A stretch of DNA of 60,749 bases from Acetobacter thailandicus (GTDB lineage Bacteria > Pseudomonadota > Alphaproteobacteria > Acetobacterales > Acetobacteraceae): assembly GCF_011516655.1 (NCBI RefSeq), contig NZ_WOSV01000010.1:1-60749 (forward strand), written 5' to 3'. Below the pieces are notes generated by a model that searched no databases, was not told where the DNA came from, and saw nothing but the letters and a program-made list of their open reading frames with translations. Below, one piece after another: positions 35,106 to 46,721 of the stretch; within the stretch, counting starts at the first letter, position 1, and each line of letters begins with the position of its first letter. The translations under genes and the position numbers were made by a program.

Positions 35106-36416
35106 TCAGCGTTCGCTGAATGGAACAAATGCTCTGGGGGCAGACCCGGTATAAAGCTGGCGAGGGCGACTGATACGCTGTCCTGGTTCTTCAACCATTT
35201 CCAGCCACTGGCTGACCCAGCCTGTTGTTCTGGCAAGAGCGAAGAGCACAGTGAACATGCTTGTTGGAATACCCATAGCTTTAAGAATAATGCCTGAGTA
35301 GAAATCAACGTTAGGGTAGAGTTTACGCTGAACGAAATACTCGTCAGTGACCGCAATTTTTTCAAGTTCAATGGCCAGGTCGAGCAGCGGGTCGTTTTTA
35401 ATACCCAGTTCGTCAAGCACTTCGTAGCAGGTTTTCTGCATAATCTTAGCGCGCGGGTCGAAGTTTTTATAAACACGATGCCCAAAGCCCATAAGCTTAA
35501 CGCCGCTGGTTTTGTCTTTAACCTGTTTGATAAAGGCCGGAATATTCTCTTTAGTGCCGATTTTTTCGAGCATTTTCAGCACAGCTTCGTTTGCACCACC
35601 ATGTGCGGGTCCCCACAAAGCAGCAATACCAGCAGAGATGCAGGCAAATGGGTTTGCACCGGTTGAACCAGCCATTCGTACGGTTGAGGTCGAAGCATTC
35701 TGTTCATGATCCGCATGAAGGATAAGAATGCGGTTCATTGCTCGTGCAAGCACCGGATTGATTTTGTAAGGCTCTGATACACGTGTGAACATCATAGAAA
35801 GGAAGTTCTCAGCGTAATTCAGGTCATTACGAGGGTAAATCAGGGCCTCACCCAGGCTGTATTTATAAGTCCATGCGGCGATAGTCGGAATTTTTGCAAT
35901 TAAACGCATTGCAGCCAGCTGGCGGTTGGCTTTGATTGCGATGTCACCGGCATCAGGGTAGAATGCTGCCAGAGCTCCCACAGTGCCACACAGCATTGCC
36001 ATTGGATGAGCGTCACGACGGAATCCGTTGAAAAAATTGCGAATCTGTTCGTGCAGAAGGGTGTGATTAGTCAGTGTGTGTGTGAATTTTTTATATTCAT
36101 TCTGGTCAGGCAGCTCGCCATTCAGAAGAAGGTAAATGACCTCTTCAAAAGTTGCGTTCTCGGCCAGCTCAGCAATTGAATAGCCGCGATGAAGGAGAAT
36201 GCCCTTATCGCCATCAATAAAGGTTATTTTGCTGTTGCAGGATGCGGTTTCCCCATATCCCGGATCAAATGTAAATGCGCCAAGCTGCGCAGGTAACGTG
36301 CGGATGTCGATAACATCCTGGCCCAGGGTGCCTGACAGGACAGGAAATTCGGCTGTTTTACCGTCGAGCGAGAGGGTAGCGGTTCTCTGCTTACCTTCGT
36401 TTTGCGATGCGCTCAT
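35106..36416 (-). CDS. gltA: Citrate synthase (aarA-type)
   Basis: A 436-residue type II citrate synthase, which condenses acetyl-CoA and oxaloacetate. [17 protein letters not shown] carries a catalytic histidine, [20 protein letters not shown] a second, and [16 protein letters not shown] the catalytic aspartate. [18 protein letters not shown] lies in the N-terminal domain. The ATG at 36416 is preceded by AAGGAACG, and gives the family length; an in-frame start 60 bases upstream is not supported. The neighbouring SixA-type phosphatase and aarC reproduce the aarA-aarB-aarC set linked to acetic acid resistance in Acetobacter aceti. Confidence 0.95.
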   Translation of the reverse strand: MSASQNEGKQRTATLSLDGKTAEFPVLSGTLGQDVIDIRTLPAQLGAFTFDPGYGETASCNSKITFIDGDKGILLHRGYSIAELAENATFEEVIYLLLNGELPDQNEYKKFTHTLTNHTLLHEQIRNFFNGFRRDAHPMAMLCGTVGALAAFYPDAGDIAIKANRQLAAMRLIAKIPTIAAWTYKYSLGEALIYPRNDLNYAENFLSMMFTRVSEPYKINPVLARAMNRILILHADHEQNASTSTVRMAGSTGANPFACISAGIAALWGPAHGGANEAVLKMLEKIGTKENIPAFIKQVKDKTSGVKLMGFGHRVYKNFDPRAKIMQKTCYEVLDELGIKNDPLLDLAIELEKIAVTDEYFVQRKLYPNVDFYSGIILKAMGIPTSMFTVLFALARTTGWVSQWLEMVEEPGQRISRPRQLYTGSAPRAFVPFSER

Positions 36417-36569
36417 AATCGTTCCTTTGATGCTTTTAATATCGTGCTGTGATCCACGATCAGATTTGCGGATCATCTTTCCCTGATCTTGCAGGAAACG
36501 AAAAGGAGCTTCACGGTAAAGCGGTCGTTATCGCAGAATGCGTTCCCGGAAAACTGCGGTTTTTCGGTG

Positions 36570-37091
36570 TCAGGGTCGCGAGAATGTGTCCAGAGAAAGG
36601 CTTAGTGCATCACAGTCTGACCAGCCCAGGGAGACCGGAGAGCTATCGCATTTCCACAAAGAGAATATGGCAAGTGCGCCAGGTGTGAAGTCGCATTCTG
36701 TTTGGCTGTCGCGGGAGGCAAGAATGCGGGCCAGCTCAGAAATGCCAGGGTTGTGGCCAACCAGCAGAATAGTTTGTGCATAATCCGGTGCGGCCTGAAT
36801 GTTCTGAAGCAAAGACTGCCATGAGGCATTATAAAGCTGTGCTGAGAAGATAACCGGTTTATGAGGTTGTGGCACCACGACTGAGAGTGTCTGGCGCGTG
36901 CGTTGTGCGGGGCTGCAAAGAACATAATCCGGCACAGGCATCCGTTCCTGCAACCAGAGGTGACAGCGTTGTGCTGTTTCTTCCCCCCTCTGTGTCAGAG
37001 GGCGGGCAAGGTCAGCCTCTTCGCTAAAGTCACCAAAGGGTGCCGGAGCTGCTTCAGTATGTCTGAGCAGTATCAGGCGTCGTGCGGTCAC
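36570..37091 (-). CDS. sixA: SixA-type histidine phosphatase (aarB-type)
   Basis: A 173-residue member of the histidine phosphatase superfamily. RLILLRHTEAAP is the R-H-[GT] catalytic motif, CSPAQRTRQT contributes the second arginine, and LLVGHNPGISEL the second histidine. SixA dephosphorylates phosphohistidine on signalling proteins in E. coli; the A. aceti aarB product, coded between aarA and aarC, is of this type. Here it lies 153 bases upstream of citrate synthase and overlaps the chorismate mutase stop by four bases. Its target in acetic acid bacteria is not known to me. Confidence 0.85.
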   Translation of the reverse strand: MTARRLILLRHTEAAPAPFGDFSEEADLARPLTQRGEETAQRCHLWLQERMPVPDYVLCSPAQRTRQTLSVVVPQPHKPVIFSAQLYNASWQSLLQNIQAAPDYAQTILLVGHNPGISELARILASRDSQTECDFTPGALAIFSLWKCDSSPVSLGWSDCDALSLSLDTFSRP

Positions 37092-37405
37092 GCTGATGTT
37101 TTATCAGTTTCTGAACGGGCAATAGCCTCATGGTGACGAATAACTTCATTGATAATGAAAGTCAGGAATTTTTCTGCAAAATCCGGGTCCAGACGCGCTT
37201 CTTCAGCCAGCCTGCGCAGGCGGGCAATCTGGCGTGTTTCACGCGCAGGGTCAGCCGGCGGCATATGATGGCGGGCTTTAAGGGCGCCTACGGCCTGTGT
37301 GCAGCGAAAACGCTCAGCCAGCATAGAGACAAGCGCAGCATCAATATTATCGATACTGTGACGAAGGGTGAGGAGGGCTTCAACGGGGGTGGGCTGATCT
37401 GACAC
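37088..37405 (-). CDS. aroQ: Chorismate mutase, AroQ type
   Basis: A 105-residue all-helical chorismate mutase, forming prephenate for Phe and Tyr. LRHSIDNIDAALVSMLAERF has the conserved R-x-x-I-D-x-I-D-x-x-L of helix 1, ALKARHHMPPADPARETRQI carries the active-site Lys and the second Arg, and the end is IINEVIRHHEAIA. I place the start at GTG 37405 because residues upstream of it do not fit the family. It overlaps sixA by ATGA, so it is co-translated with the acetate-cluster phosphatase. Confidence 0.85.
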   Translation of the reverse strand: MSDQPTPVEALLTLRHSIDNIDAALVSMLAERFRCTQAVGALKARHHMPPADPARETRQIARLRRLAEEARLDPDFAEKFLTFIINEVIRHHEAIARSETDKTSA

Positions 37406-37457
37406 GCTAAACTCATTTTTTGAAAAGGGACAGGGAGGCAGTATATCGTGATTGTTG

Positions 37458-38207
37458 TCAGGAAGGAATGTTTTCGAGCTCCAGTGCTTCTGCCGGCAGG
37501 TCAATCCATGCCAGATGGCCGCCTTTGCCGGCACCGGTGTCTGTAAAAACGGCCTGCCCGCCAGCCCGGCCAGGCAGTGTCAGCGGGCAGCCGTTAGTTG
37601 AGCGCTGGTCGTGACCGCAATAAACAGTATAGCCGGTTGGAATGTAGTTAACCCAGTTCAGGCATCGTTCGGGGTATCCGTCTTTCTGCACACGGTTGGT
37701 GGTTTCACCAAATAATGCCCGTGAGAGCAGAAAGGTGACACGCCCGAGCGCAGGCGGAGGTGGTTCAAGCAGCATGCGCAGGTCGAACGCACCATGGACA
37801 AAGGCTTTTTGCCCCAGAACGGCCCATGCCGGTGCGTCTTCCAGATAGGGCAGGATACGGTCGAGGACATCTTCGTTTTCGGGGCGGTTCAGCTGAGCGA
37901 GAGTTTTTTCTAAAGGTGGATCAGAACGCAGCTTACGCCCCATAAGCGCACGGCCCAGCTTACGGTCATGGTTGCCGATCAGAAAAAAACCTTTTCCTTT
38001 ATCAATAATGTCCATCATGACGCGCAGCACACCGGCACTTCCCGGGCCGTAGTCAATGAGGTCTCCGAGCTGAATAATATAGCGATCAGTTGAAACTGCG
38101 TGACGGAAAGCTTCAAAATCCCCGTGTACATCACCGATAATGCGGAGTCCTTTTTTAAGTGCAGGGTTCACTTTTCCGTCAATATAAAAACCTCGGGGCA
38201 TTAACAT
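37458..38207 (-). CDS. Calcineurin-like metallophosphoesterase
   Basis: A 249-residue phosphoesterase of the PPP-like class. All metal-binding motifs are visible: IIGDVHGDFEAF (D-x-H), QLGDLIDYGPG (G-D-x-x-D) and LIGNHDRKLG (G-N-H-D/E), followed by AFVHGAF and VYCGHDQRS for the later histidines. The form fits bacterial Ser/Thr-type protein phosphatases or diadenosine tetraphosphatases; the substrate is uncertain. It lies 52 bases upstream of the chorismate mutase gene on the same strand and is divergent from aarC. Confidence 0.85.
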   Translation of the reverse strand: MLMPRGFYIDGKVNPALKKGLRIIGDVHGDFEAFRHAVSTDRYIIQLGDLIDYGPGSAGVLRVMMDIIDKGKGFFLIGNHDRKLGRALMGRKLRSDPPLEKTLAQLNRPENEDVLDRILPYLEDAPAWAVLGQKAFVHGAFDLRMLLEPPPPALGRVTFLLSRALFGETTNRVQKDGYPERCLNWVNYIPTGYTVYCGHDQRSTNGCPLTLPGRAGGQAVFTDTGAGKGGHLAWIDLPAEALELENIPS

Positions 38208-38332
38208 TTATCCGCTTTATCAGTCTTACAGTGGGCTCTGGCTACGGCTGCATAAAAAGAGAGAACACATTTTGTACATAATTGCCTGATGCACAAGCAT
38301 GTGAAAAGTCAGAGAGGGCGTTTTCTGCCTAA

Positions 38333-39919
<1,587 letters not shown>

Positions 39920-39970
39920 CTGAAGGATGTAAGGGCAGGGCGGTTTATGCCGCCTTTGCTTTTATAACAG

Positions 39971-42900
39971 CTAGGCTGACTGTTGCTGTATAAGCTGGGT
40001 CAGGTCAACTGAGAGCACCCGGCTGACCCCTCGCTCCTGCATGGTGACACCAAAAAGATGGTCCATATGGGCCATCGTCAGCTGGTGATGTGTAACGACG
40101 AGAAAGCGTGTTTGCGCTTCAGTTACCATATCCCCCATTAACCGGCTGAAGCGTTCAACATTCGCATCATCAAGCGGGGCATCAACCTCATCGAGCACGC
40201 AAAGCGGTGCGGGGTTACAGCGAAAAACTGCAAAAACCAGTGAGAGCGCGGTTAACGCCTGTTCTCCGCCTGAAAGCAGAGACAGAGTTGAGAGCTTTTT
40301 GCCCGGAGGCTGCGCATAAATCTCCAGCCCTGATTCAAGCGGGTCATCACTGCCGACAAAGCCAAGATGCGCTTTTCCTCCTTCGAACATGCGGGAGAAT
40401 AAAGCCTGAAAATGCTGATCAATCTGCGCAAAGGTAGCCAGAAGGCGCTCTCGGCCAGTTTTATTAAGCGAGCCTATTGAACCTCTGAGGCTTGCTATTG
40501 CTGATCTCAGGTCTGAAATTTCGGTCGTGAGTGTTTCAAGCTGTGTTGATATTTCCTCAGTTTCCAGCTCTGCACGTAAATTGACCGGCCCCATATCCTC
40601 ACGCTCACGGGTCAGTCGTGCTATTTTACGGCGTAATGCCGTTTCAGCTGCTTCGGTGAGGTCTTCTCTGGCCAGCGTAGTAGTGGACGGAGGGCGCTCA
40701 GCAGGCAGTGCGGCAATAGCAGCCTGTGCCTGCTCGTTCTTCGCCTCAGCTTTCAGTAAGGCTTCACGATGTTCTGCAAGAGCAGCCTCAGACTGACGGC
40801 GGAGGGTAGCAGCCTCAGCAAGCCCCTTCTCAGCACGCTCACAATATCCCTGCGCCTGTGTGAATAATGCCTCTGCCTTGTCGCGTTCAGCGATGAGTTT
40901 TTGTTCCTGTCTTTCCGTCTCAGCCGGAAGCTCGGCAGCATCCTGATATTCCTGCTGTGCCAGTTTGAGTCGTTCGGCGCACTGTTCCAGCTCGGTTTGT
41001 GTTGTGTCTGCCCGTGTTCGCCAGTCTTCTATCGAGACAGAAAGAGTGCTCTGACGGCTGGTGAGGGTAGTCTGCTCAACCTGCAAAGCAGTACGGGTTT
41101 CGCGTAATTGTTCGGTTTCAGTAAGAAGCTGTGCTTTGAGCTGCTGCAGCGCGGTCATATTATCTGCCGCGGAGGAGGGAATAGCAGCAACCGCTTCATT
41201 CAGTGCTTTTTGTGCAGCTTCAAGCTGATATGTACTTTTTTCAGTTTCTGCCTGTAGAAGAGTGTGCTGTGCCCGCAGGGTTTCAAGTTTTGAACGGAGG
41301 GTTATGGCCCTTTGTTCAAGTTGCTGGCCGGCCGCTACGGCATTTTCATAAGCCGTTTCAGCATTGGTTACCGCGTGTCGTGCAGCCTGAAATGCAGCAT
41401 CGGTTTCAGTGCATTGTTGTTGCGCAGTGCTAAAAGCCTCTTCAAAGAACGAGAGGTTACTGGTGGATGCGCTCTGATCTTCCAGCTCTTTCACACGCGC
41501 TGTTTCTGCAGCCACTGCCTGCTTTAGCCGCTCAGTTTCAGGCTGCATGCTTTCAAGGCGTGCCAGAGCTGCTGAGTGTTGGTTTTCTTTGAGGGTGAGT
41601 GCTGCTGTCGTAGTACGTCGCTTTTCTTCCGCAGCCTGAAGGGCACGCCGTGCTGCCTGTTCTGCTTCCTGCGCGGCCTGATTACGCTGCTGTGCGTCTT
41701 TCAGGGCCTGCTGTGCTGCTTCAGGTGATGGCAGGGCTTGTTCAGTATTTTTCTTGTCAGATAGCAGTGCCTCTGCGGCTTCACGTGTCTGCACAGCAGC
41801 ATTCAGCTGTGTAGTGAGCAGTTCAAGCTGTGTCTGTGCACTGATATAGGCCCGCTCGGTCGTTGCTTCCTGTGTTCGGGCCAGTTGCAGGGCCTGTTCT
41901 GTTGTTGCACGACGGGTCTGGAAAGCTGCAACCTGCTGCTCATGCGCATGCAGAGATTCGAGGGCAGTTGTAAGTGTGTGTTCGGCAGTTTCAAGCTCTT
42001 GTTTTATTTCACCGATACGCTGTTCGGTTTCTTTAAGAACGCGCTGACGGATAAGGTGACGAGCAGCCTGATTCTGCTTGTCTGCTCTTGTGTAGAACCC
42101 GTCCCATCGCCAGAGGTCGCCCTGCAGAGATACCAGGCATTGTCCGGGTAGTAATTGTCCCTGAAGAGCATCGCCGGTTTGTGTATCAGCGACGAGCCCA
42201 ATAAAGCTGAGCAGTGTTTCAATAACATCCGGTGCTTTGATATAATCTGCCAGAGCGGTCACATTTGCGGGCAAAGCCGGCGCTGACCTGTGTGTTTTAT
42301 ATGCACGCCAGCCCTGAGGCGTATCACCGGCAAGAGGGGCATCAAGGCCTTTTGCCAGAGCAGCAGCCAAAGCCTGCTCATAAGCTTCCGGGATAGTCAT
42401 CAGTTCAGAGACAGGCTCATGCGTGGTGGCATAATCCTGATCAGCAGGCTGCGTCAGACCTTCCGCCTGCGCCTGCAGACGTGAAAGCTCAGCCCGTAAG
42501 GCGTCACGCTGTGCTGTGGCGCTGCGTTGTGTCGCGCTGAGCGTGGAGTGTGCGGCCTCGCGTTCTTTTAATGTCTCTGAAAGGGTTGTCAGTTCTGTTT
42601 CAAGAGTACTGCGTTTTTGCCTGATATCATTGAGCACTTCATCTGCAATGACGGTGCGCCGGGTTTGTTCTGATTTATGGCGTAAGGCAGATTCTTCCTG
42701 CCTGGCCTGAAGCAGGGTAGCTTCGGCGGTAAGGCAGGCATCCTGTGCTGTTTTGTGCTGTAGTGTGTTTGTCTGCGCGATACGGCTGGCTTCCGTGAGA
42801 GCATCTGTAGTCTGCTGCCTGCTTTGCTGACAGGTTTCGGCTGTGTTTTGTGCCGTCTGATGCGCATGTGTGGCTGAGGCTGCTTCAGTGCGGAGGGCCT

Positions 42901-44494
42901 CAAGCACATCCTGAGAGAGCAGGCTTTTTTGTGTGCTGGTATAATTATGTTCAAGCCTGGTATAATTCTGAACAAGTGTGTTCAGGCCTGCGCGCGCGCG
43001 CGCCAGAGCTGCCAGCGTTTCCTGCTGTGTTTTACGGGCATTTTCTGCATTGTTTTGTGCAATAGACAAAGCGAGCTGAGCGTCAGAACGTGAAGATTCA
43101 ACCTGCCTGAGGGTGTGTCTTGCATTGTCACGCTCTGTTGCGCAGTGCGTTATACGGCTTTTGGCTTCTGTCAGTGCCTCTTCAGAGGGGAGGTCATTTT
43201 TTACAGACAGGGTCTCAGCCTGAACTCTGCTGAACGCTTCAGTATTGCGGTTATGCTGTACCTGGCTTTGTTCAAGCTGCTCCTGAGCACGGTCACGATT
43301 CAGACCAGCTTTGTAGAGCGTATCATTAAGAGCTGAGAGAGTCTGCTCAGTTTCACTCAGACGGTGCGTTTGTGTGTGGTAAGCATTCTCGGTCTCAGTG
43401 ATCCGACCCGGCAGAGTGCTCAGAGAGATTTCAGCCGCTTTTTGTTCTGCAATCAGCTGTGTAAGCGTTGTTGCGGCATCTTCAGCTCTGACACGGGCTG
43501 CATCTGCATCAGCCTGTTGCTGATGCAGGCGTCCGGCAGAGGCCTGTGCCTGCGCTGTGGCTTTCTCTTTCTCGCGGGTTGTGCTTTCAGCCATAACGCG
43601 GCAGCGTTCAAGGGCTGTGCGGGTTGTATCGACCTCAGCACGTAACGCTGGCAGGCGCTGGGTAAGTTCATATTCTGTCAGAACAGCGGTTTCAGTTACT
43701 TCCTGCTGTCGGGTCAGGGCAAAGCGTGCTTTGCTGACAGCCGTTCTGGCATTTTCTGCTATATTATGCGCGCGCGCATAGGTGACAGTGAGAAGATCGG
43801 TTTCAGCTTTGCGTAAATGAGCTGAAATTTCCCGGTAGCGCGTTGCTTCCTCACACTGGCCTGACAGATTTTCAAGGCGGGATGATAATTGCTGACAGAG
43901 ATCTTCTGCGCGCAGGAGATTATTCTCTGTGGCTCTGAGTTTTAGTTCTGCTTCATGACGGCGGGCATGCAGGCCGGTAATGCCGGCTGCTTCTTCAAGC
44001 AATACACGGCGTTCTTCAGGTTTGGCGCTGACAAGGCGGGCAACACGCCCCTGGCTGACCATTGCTGATGAGCGTGCACCTGAAGCAATATCGGCAAACA
44101 GAATTTGTACGTCACGTGCACGGGCAGTTTTGCCGTTAATGCGATATTCGCTGCCCGCACCACGCTCGGCTCTGCGGGTAATCTGCACCTCAGTCTGTCC
44201 TGTCAGCAAAGGCAGGCCGGGGCTTTCGACACCTTCGAGTGTGACAGTGACTTCAGCAAACGAGCGGGCAGGGCGACTGGTGGTGCCGGCAAAAATCAGA
44301 TCATCAAGCTCACCCCCACGAAGTGAGCGTGCTGAGGATTCTCCCATGACCCATCGCAACGCTTCGACTACGTTCGACTTGCCGCAGCCATTCGGCCCGA
44401 CAATGCCTGTGAGGCCGGGCAAAATATCTACGCTGACCGGGTCAGCAAAGCTTTTAAAGCCTGCAATATGCAGGCGTGTGAAGCGCGCAGCCAC
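39971..44494 (-). CDS. smc: Chromosome segregation protein SMC
   Basis: A 1507-residue SMC ATPase that organises chromosomes with ScpA and ScpB. The N-terminal Walker A is GPNGCGKSNVVEALRW (from residue 33), followed by two very long Ala/Glu/Gln-rich coiled coils. A hinge region lies around residues 690-830 (QADQDYATTHEPVSELMTIP and on). The C-terminal head holds the signature LSLLSGGEQALTALSLVFA and Walker B PLCVLDEVDAPLDDAN. At ~1500 residues it is some 300 longer than Bacillus SMC, the extra length being in the coiled coils. It follows the DsbA-like gene by 14 bases. Confidence 0.95.
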   Translation of the reverse strand: MAARFTRLHIAGFKSFADPVSVDILPGLTGIVGPNGCGKSNVVEALRWVMGESSARSLRGGELDDLIFAGTTSRPARSFAEVTVTLEGVESPGLPLLTGQTEVQITRRAERGAGSEYRINGKTARARDVQILFADIASGARSSAMVSQGRVARLVSAKPEERRVLLEEAAGITGLHARRHEAELKLRATENNLLRAEDLCQQLSSRLENLSGQCEEATRYREISAHLRKAETDLLTVTYARAHNIAENARTAVSKARFALTRQQEVTETAVLTEYELTQRLPALRAEVDTTRTALERCRVMAESTTREKEKATAQAQASAGRLHQQQADADAARVRAEDAATTLTQLIAEQKAAEISLSTLPGRITETENAYHTQTHRLSETEQTLSALNDTLYKAGLNRDRAQEQLEQSQVQHNRNTEAFSRVQAETLSVKNDLPSEEALTEAKSRITHCATERDNARHTLRQVESSRSDAQLALSIAQNNAENARKTQQETLAALARARAGLNTLVQNYTRLEHNYTSTQKSLLSQDVLEALRTEAASATHAHQTAQNTAETCQQSRQQTTDALTEASRIAQTNTLQHKTAQDACLTAEATLLQARQEESALRHKSEQTRRTVIADEVLNDIRQKRSTLETELTTLSETLKEREAAHSTLSATQRSATAQRDALRAELSRLQAQAEGLTQPADQDYATTHEPVSELMTIPEAYEQALAAALAKGLDAPLAGDTPQGWRAYKTHRSAPALPANVTALADYIKAPDVIETLLSFIGLVADTQTGDALQGQLLPGQCLVSLQGDLWRWDGFYTRADKQNQAARHLIRQRVLKETEQRIGEIKQELETAEHTLTTALESLHAHEQQVAAFQTRRATTEQALQLARTQEATTERAYISAQTQLELLTTQLNAAVQTREAAEALLSDKKNTEQALPSPEAAQQALKDAQQRNQAAQEAEQAARRALQAAEEKRRTTTAALTLKENQHSAALARLESMQPETERLKQAVAAETARVKELEDQSASTSNLSFFEEAFSTAQQQCTETDAAFQAARHAVTNAETAYENAVAAGQQLEQRAITLRSKLETLRAQHTLLQAETEKSTYQLEAAQKALNEAVAAIPSSAADNMTALQQLKAQLLTETEQLRETRTALQVEQTTLTSRQSTLSVSIEDWRTRADTTQTELEQCAERLKLAQQEYQDAAELPAETERQEQKLIAERDKAEALFTQAQGYCERAEKGLAEAATLRRQSEAALAEHREALLKAEAKNEQAQAAIAALPAERPPSTTTLAREDLTEAAETALRRKIARLTREREDMGPVNLRAELETEEISTQLETLTTEISDLRSAIASLRGSIGSLNKTGRERLLATFAQIDQHFQALFSRMFEGGKAHLGFVGSDDPLESGLEIYAQPPGKKLSTLSLLSGGEQALTALSLVFAVFRCNPAPLCVLDEVDAPLDDANVERFSRLMGDMVTEAQTRFLVVTHHQLTMAHMDHLFGVTMQERGVSRVLSVDLTQLIQQQSA

Positions 44495-44508
44495 AGAGAG
44501 AGGCTATG

Positions 44509-45168
44509 TTAGTGTGAAGCAGCTTCACCCTGTTCAGATTCATCAAGATGTTTGACGAAATCTGCATAGGAGAGCTCGCTGGAAACAACTTCTTTCTTAT
44601 TAAAGCGGAAAGAGGGGGTCGCGTTGATCTGGTATTTTGCTTCAGCATCTGACTGTTCATTCATAATAAACTGCATCAGCTGCTGATCGTTGAGAACTTT
44701 CTGGAAAGTGTCACCTGACATGCCTGCAAAAGCGGCCATTTTTTGCAGGGCATCAATAGGGCTGCTGTCTTTTACATAAGCCCAGCGATCCAGGTTGGAG
44801 AGCAGAGAGTTGACAAAAGGCTCATACCGCTCCGGGGGGAGGGAGCGTGCAACCATAGCGGCAACAGTCGCCAGCTGATCGGTTGGAAAGTCATGGAAAA
44901 TATAAAAGACTTTGCCCGTGTCGATCAGATTTTTTTTAACCTCAGGCAGTGTCTCCTGTGCAAAGCCTGCACAGTGAATGCAGGTGAGAGAGAACCATTC
45001 TTCAACAACAGCTTTTGCGTTCGGGTTGCCCAGTGTGCGTGGGGTGAAGCGTGTATCTGTTCCCGCAGAATTTGCTGCACTGCTCTGTGCCAGTGCAGCG
45101 CGGCTGGCTGCCCCGGTGAGAAGTGCTGTGGTCGTGGTGACCAGAAGAGAGCGGCGGGAAAAAAGCAT
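44509..45168 (-). CDS. DsbA-family thiol-disulfide oxidoreductase
   Basis: A 219-residue exported thioredoxin-fold protein. An N-terminal twin-Arg-like or Sec signal (FSRRSLLVTTTTALLTGAAS) ends near AALAQ. The active site is SLTCIHCAGFAQETLPEV with a C-x-x-C of Cys-Ile-His-Cys, and INATPSFRFNKK has the cis-proline. It probably forms disulfides in the periplasm. The ATG at 45168 has AAGGAT before it. It lies 14 bases before smc and 78 bases after corC on the same strand. Confidence 0.88.
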   Translation of the reverse strand: MLFSRRSLLVTTTTALLTGAASRAALAQSSAANSAGTDTRFTPRTLGNPNAKAVVEEWFSLTCIHCAGFAQETLPEVKKNLIDTGKVFYIFHDFPTDQLATVAAMVARSLPPERYEPFVNSLLSNLDRWAYVKDSSPIDALQKMAAFAGMSGDTFQKVLNDQQLMQFIMNEQSDAEAKYQINATPSFRFNKKEVVSSELSYADFVKHLDESEQGEAASH

Positions 45169-45246
45169 GGACAATCCTTCTTCGTCAAAAATCAGGCGAT
45201 GTTGTTACGTATCATATAACAACATCATGGTGTCAGCTACCTGGTT

Positions 45247-46185
45247 TTATGAGGCTTCCTGAGTCTTGTTACCTGTTACAGTCGTGTCAGTCTCTGGTAT
45301 TTTACGTACACGAACCCGGCGGATATGTCTTGCATCTGCGTCAAGTACCCTGAAGATAAACCCGTTTTCATGAGTGAGTACTTCACCCCTGATCGGCACA
45401 TGCCCTGCAAGACGAAAGACCAGGCCGCCAAGGGTTTCAATTTCAGCTTCACGCTCTGAAGGGGTCAGAATAGCGCCTATTTTTTCTTCAAACTCACCAA
45501 CAGGGCAGCGTGCGTCCACATCAAAGGTTCCGTCAGGCCGCTCAGTGATCATAGTCACGGCGGGCTCATCATGTTCGTCTGAGATATCGCCAACAATAGT
45601 TTCAATCAGATCTTCGATCGTCACCAGGCCGTCTATTCCGCCATATTCGTCAATAACCAGCGCCATATGTGTCTGACGCTGGCGCATTTGCAGCATCAGG
45701 TCAAGCACACGAATTTGTGGTGCAATCATAAGAGGCTGGCGCAGCAGGGCTTCAAGGTTAAAAGCTTCGCTGGTGCCGACATAAGCGATCAGATCCTTAA
45801 CGTGAATCATGCCGATAATATTATCGAGCTGTTCACGGTAAACCGGCATGCGCGAGTGATTTTCACGGCGCATCATGCTCAGTGCTTCATCAAGGCTGAC
45901 CGAGACCGGCATGGCTATGATGTCAGGCCGGGGCACCATGACATCATCAGCTGAAATCGTACGCAAACGCAGAATATTGGCAATTAATGCACGTTCCTGA
46001 CGGTCTAGCTCGGGTTGCTCACCATCTGTTCCGTTTTTTTCTGACTCGTCAGCCGCCTGCTGTACAAGAGCAGCGATGGAGCTGCGTAATCCGGGGGAGT
46101 TTTTTCTGCGCCCCAGAAAAGAAAACAGCCCGCGCCTGGGAGGTGTCTGTGCAAAATCCTGCGCTTGCGGATCATACTCGTTCAT
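45247..46185 (-). CDS. corC: CBS-domain CorC/HlyC-type protein
   Basis: A 312-residue cytoplasmic protein with two CBS domains ([20 protein letters not shown] and [11 protein letters not shown], then [20 protein letters not shown] and [20 protein letters not shown]) followed by a CorC_HlyC transporter-associated domain from about residue 215 to 300. The family has been tied to Mg/Co efflux but its function is not certain. The ATG at 46185 overlaps the ybeY stop as ATGA; a start 15 bases further up is possible. In many alphaproteobacteria lnt follows here; instead the next gene is the DsbA-like one. Confidence 0.88.
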   Translation of the reverse strand: MNEYDPQAQDFAQTPPRRGLFSFLGRRKNSPGLRSSIAALVQQAADESEKNGTDGEQPELDRQERALIANILRLRTISADDVMVPRPDIIAMPVSVSLDEALSMMRRENHSRMPVYREQLDNIIGMIHVKDLIAYVGTSEAFNLEALLRQPLMIAPQIRVLDLMLQMRQRQTHMALVIDEYGGIDGLVTIEDLIETIVGDISDEHDEPAVTMITERPDGTFDVDARCPVGEFEEKIGAILTPSEREAEIETLGGLVFRLAGHVPIRGEVLTHENGFIFRVLDADARHIRRVRVRKIPETDTTVTGNKTQEAS

Positions 46186-46721
46186 GAACGCGGCTTCCAT
46201 GGGTTGGAGATGCCAAGGCGTGAGAGAAGGAGAGATTCCTGCATTTCCATTGTACGGGCCTCTCCCGGGTGATGATGATCATAACCGGCGAGATGCAGAT
46301 TGCCGTGAATAATTAAATGAGCGAGGTGATCCCCGACAGGTTTTTTAGCCCGGTGTGCTTCACGTACAACTGTTTCAAGTGCAAGAATAATGTCGCCGCC
46401 AGGAAAGCCCGGTGGCGGGTCAAATGTCAGAACATTGGTGGGGCGGTGTTTACCCCGGTGAATGCCGTTCAGGCGTTTAACGACCCGGTCGCAGGAGAGT
46501 ACGACACTCCCTGGCTGATGGCCTGTGTCAGCACATTGTGCAACAGCACGCTGTATTAATGTTGTGACCCTGGGCACATGACGGTGCCAGCGTTTGTCCT
46601 CAATAAGAATTTCAGACTGGGTTTCAAACAAATGCGAAGGAAAGGCCTCAGAAAAATGAGGCTCTTCTTCAGAGGTCATGCCCGTTTCATGAGCATGACC
46701 GCAACTACCTGGCGGTTCCAT
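46182..46721 (-). CDS. ybeY: Endoribonuclease YbeY
   Basis: A 179-residue single-strand-specific endoribonuclease used in 16S rRNA 3' maturation and ribosome quality control. The zinc motif H-x3-H-x5-H is seen in LIIHGNLHLAGYDHHHPGEA. The RPTNVLTFDPPPGFPGGDII segment, in which most homologues have TDVLSFP, is the second hallmark. AGGAG five bases before the ATG at 46721 supports that start; it overlaps phoH by 17 bases. It is part of miaB-phoH-ybeY-corC. Confidence 0.92.
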   Translation of the reverse strand: MEPPGSCGHAHETGMTSEEEPHFSEAFPSHLFETQSEILIEDKRWHRHVPRVTTLIQRAVAQCADTGHQPGSVVLSCDRVVKRLNGIHRGKHRPTNVLTFDPPPGFPGGDIILALETVVREAHRAKKPVGDHLAHLIIHGNLHLAGYDHHHPGEARTMEMQESLLLSRLGISNPWKPRS

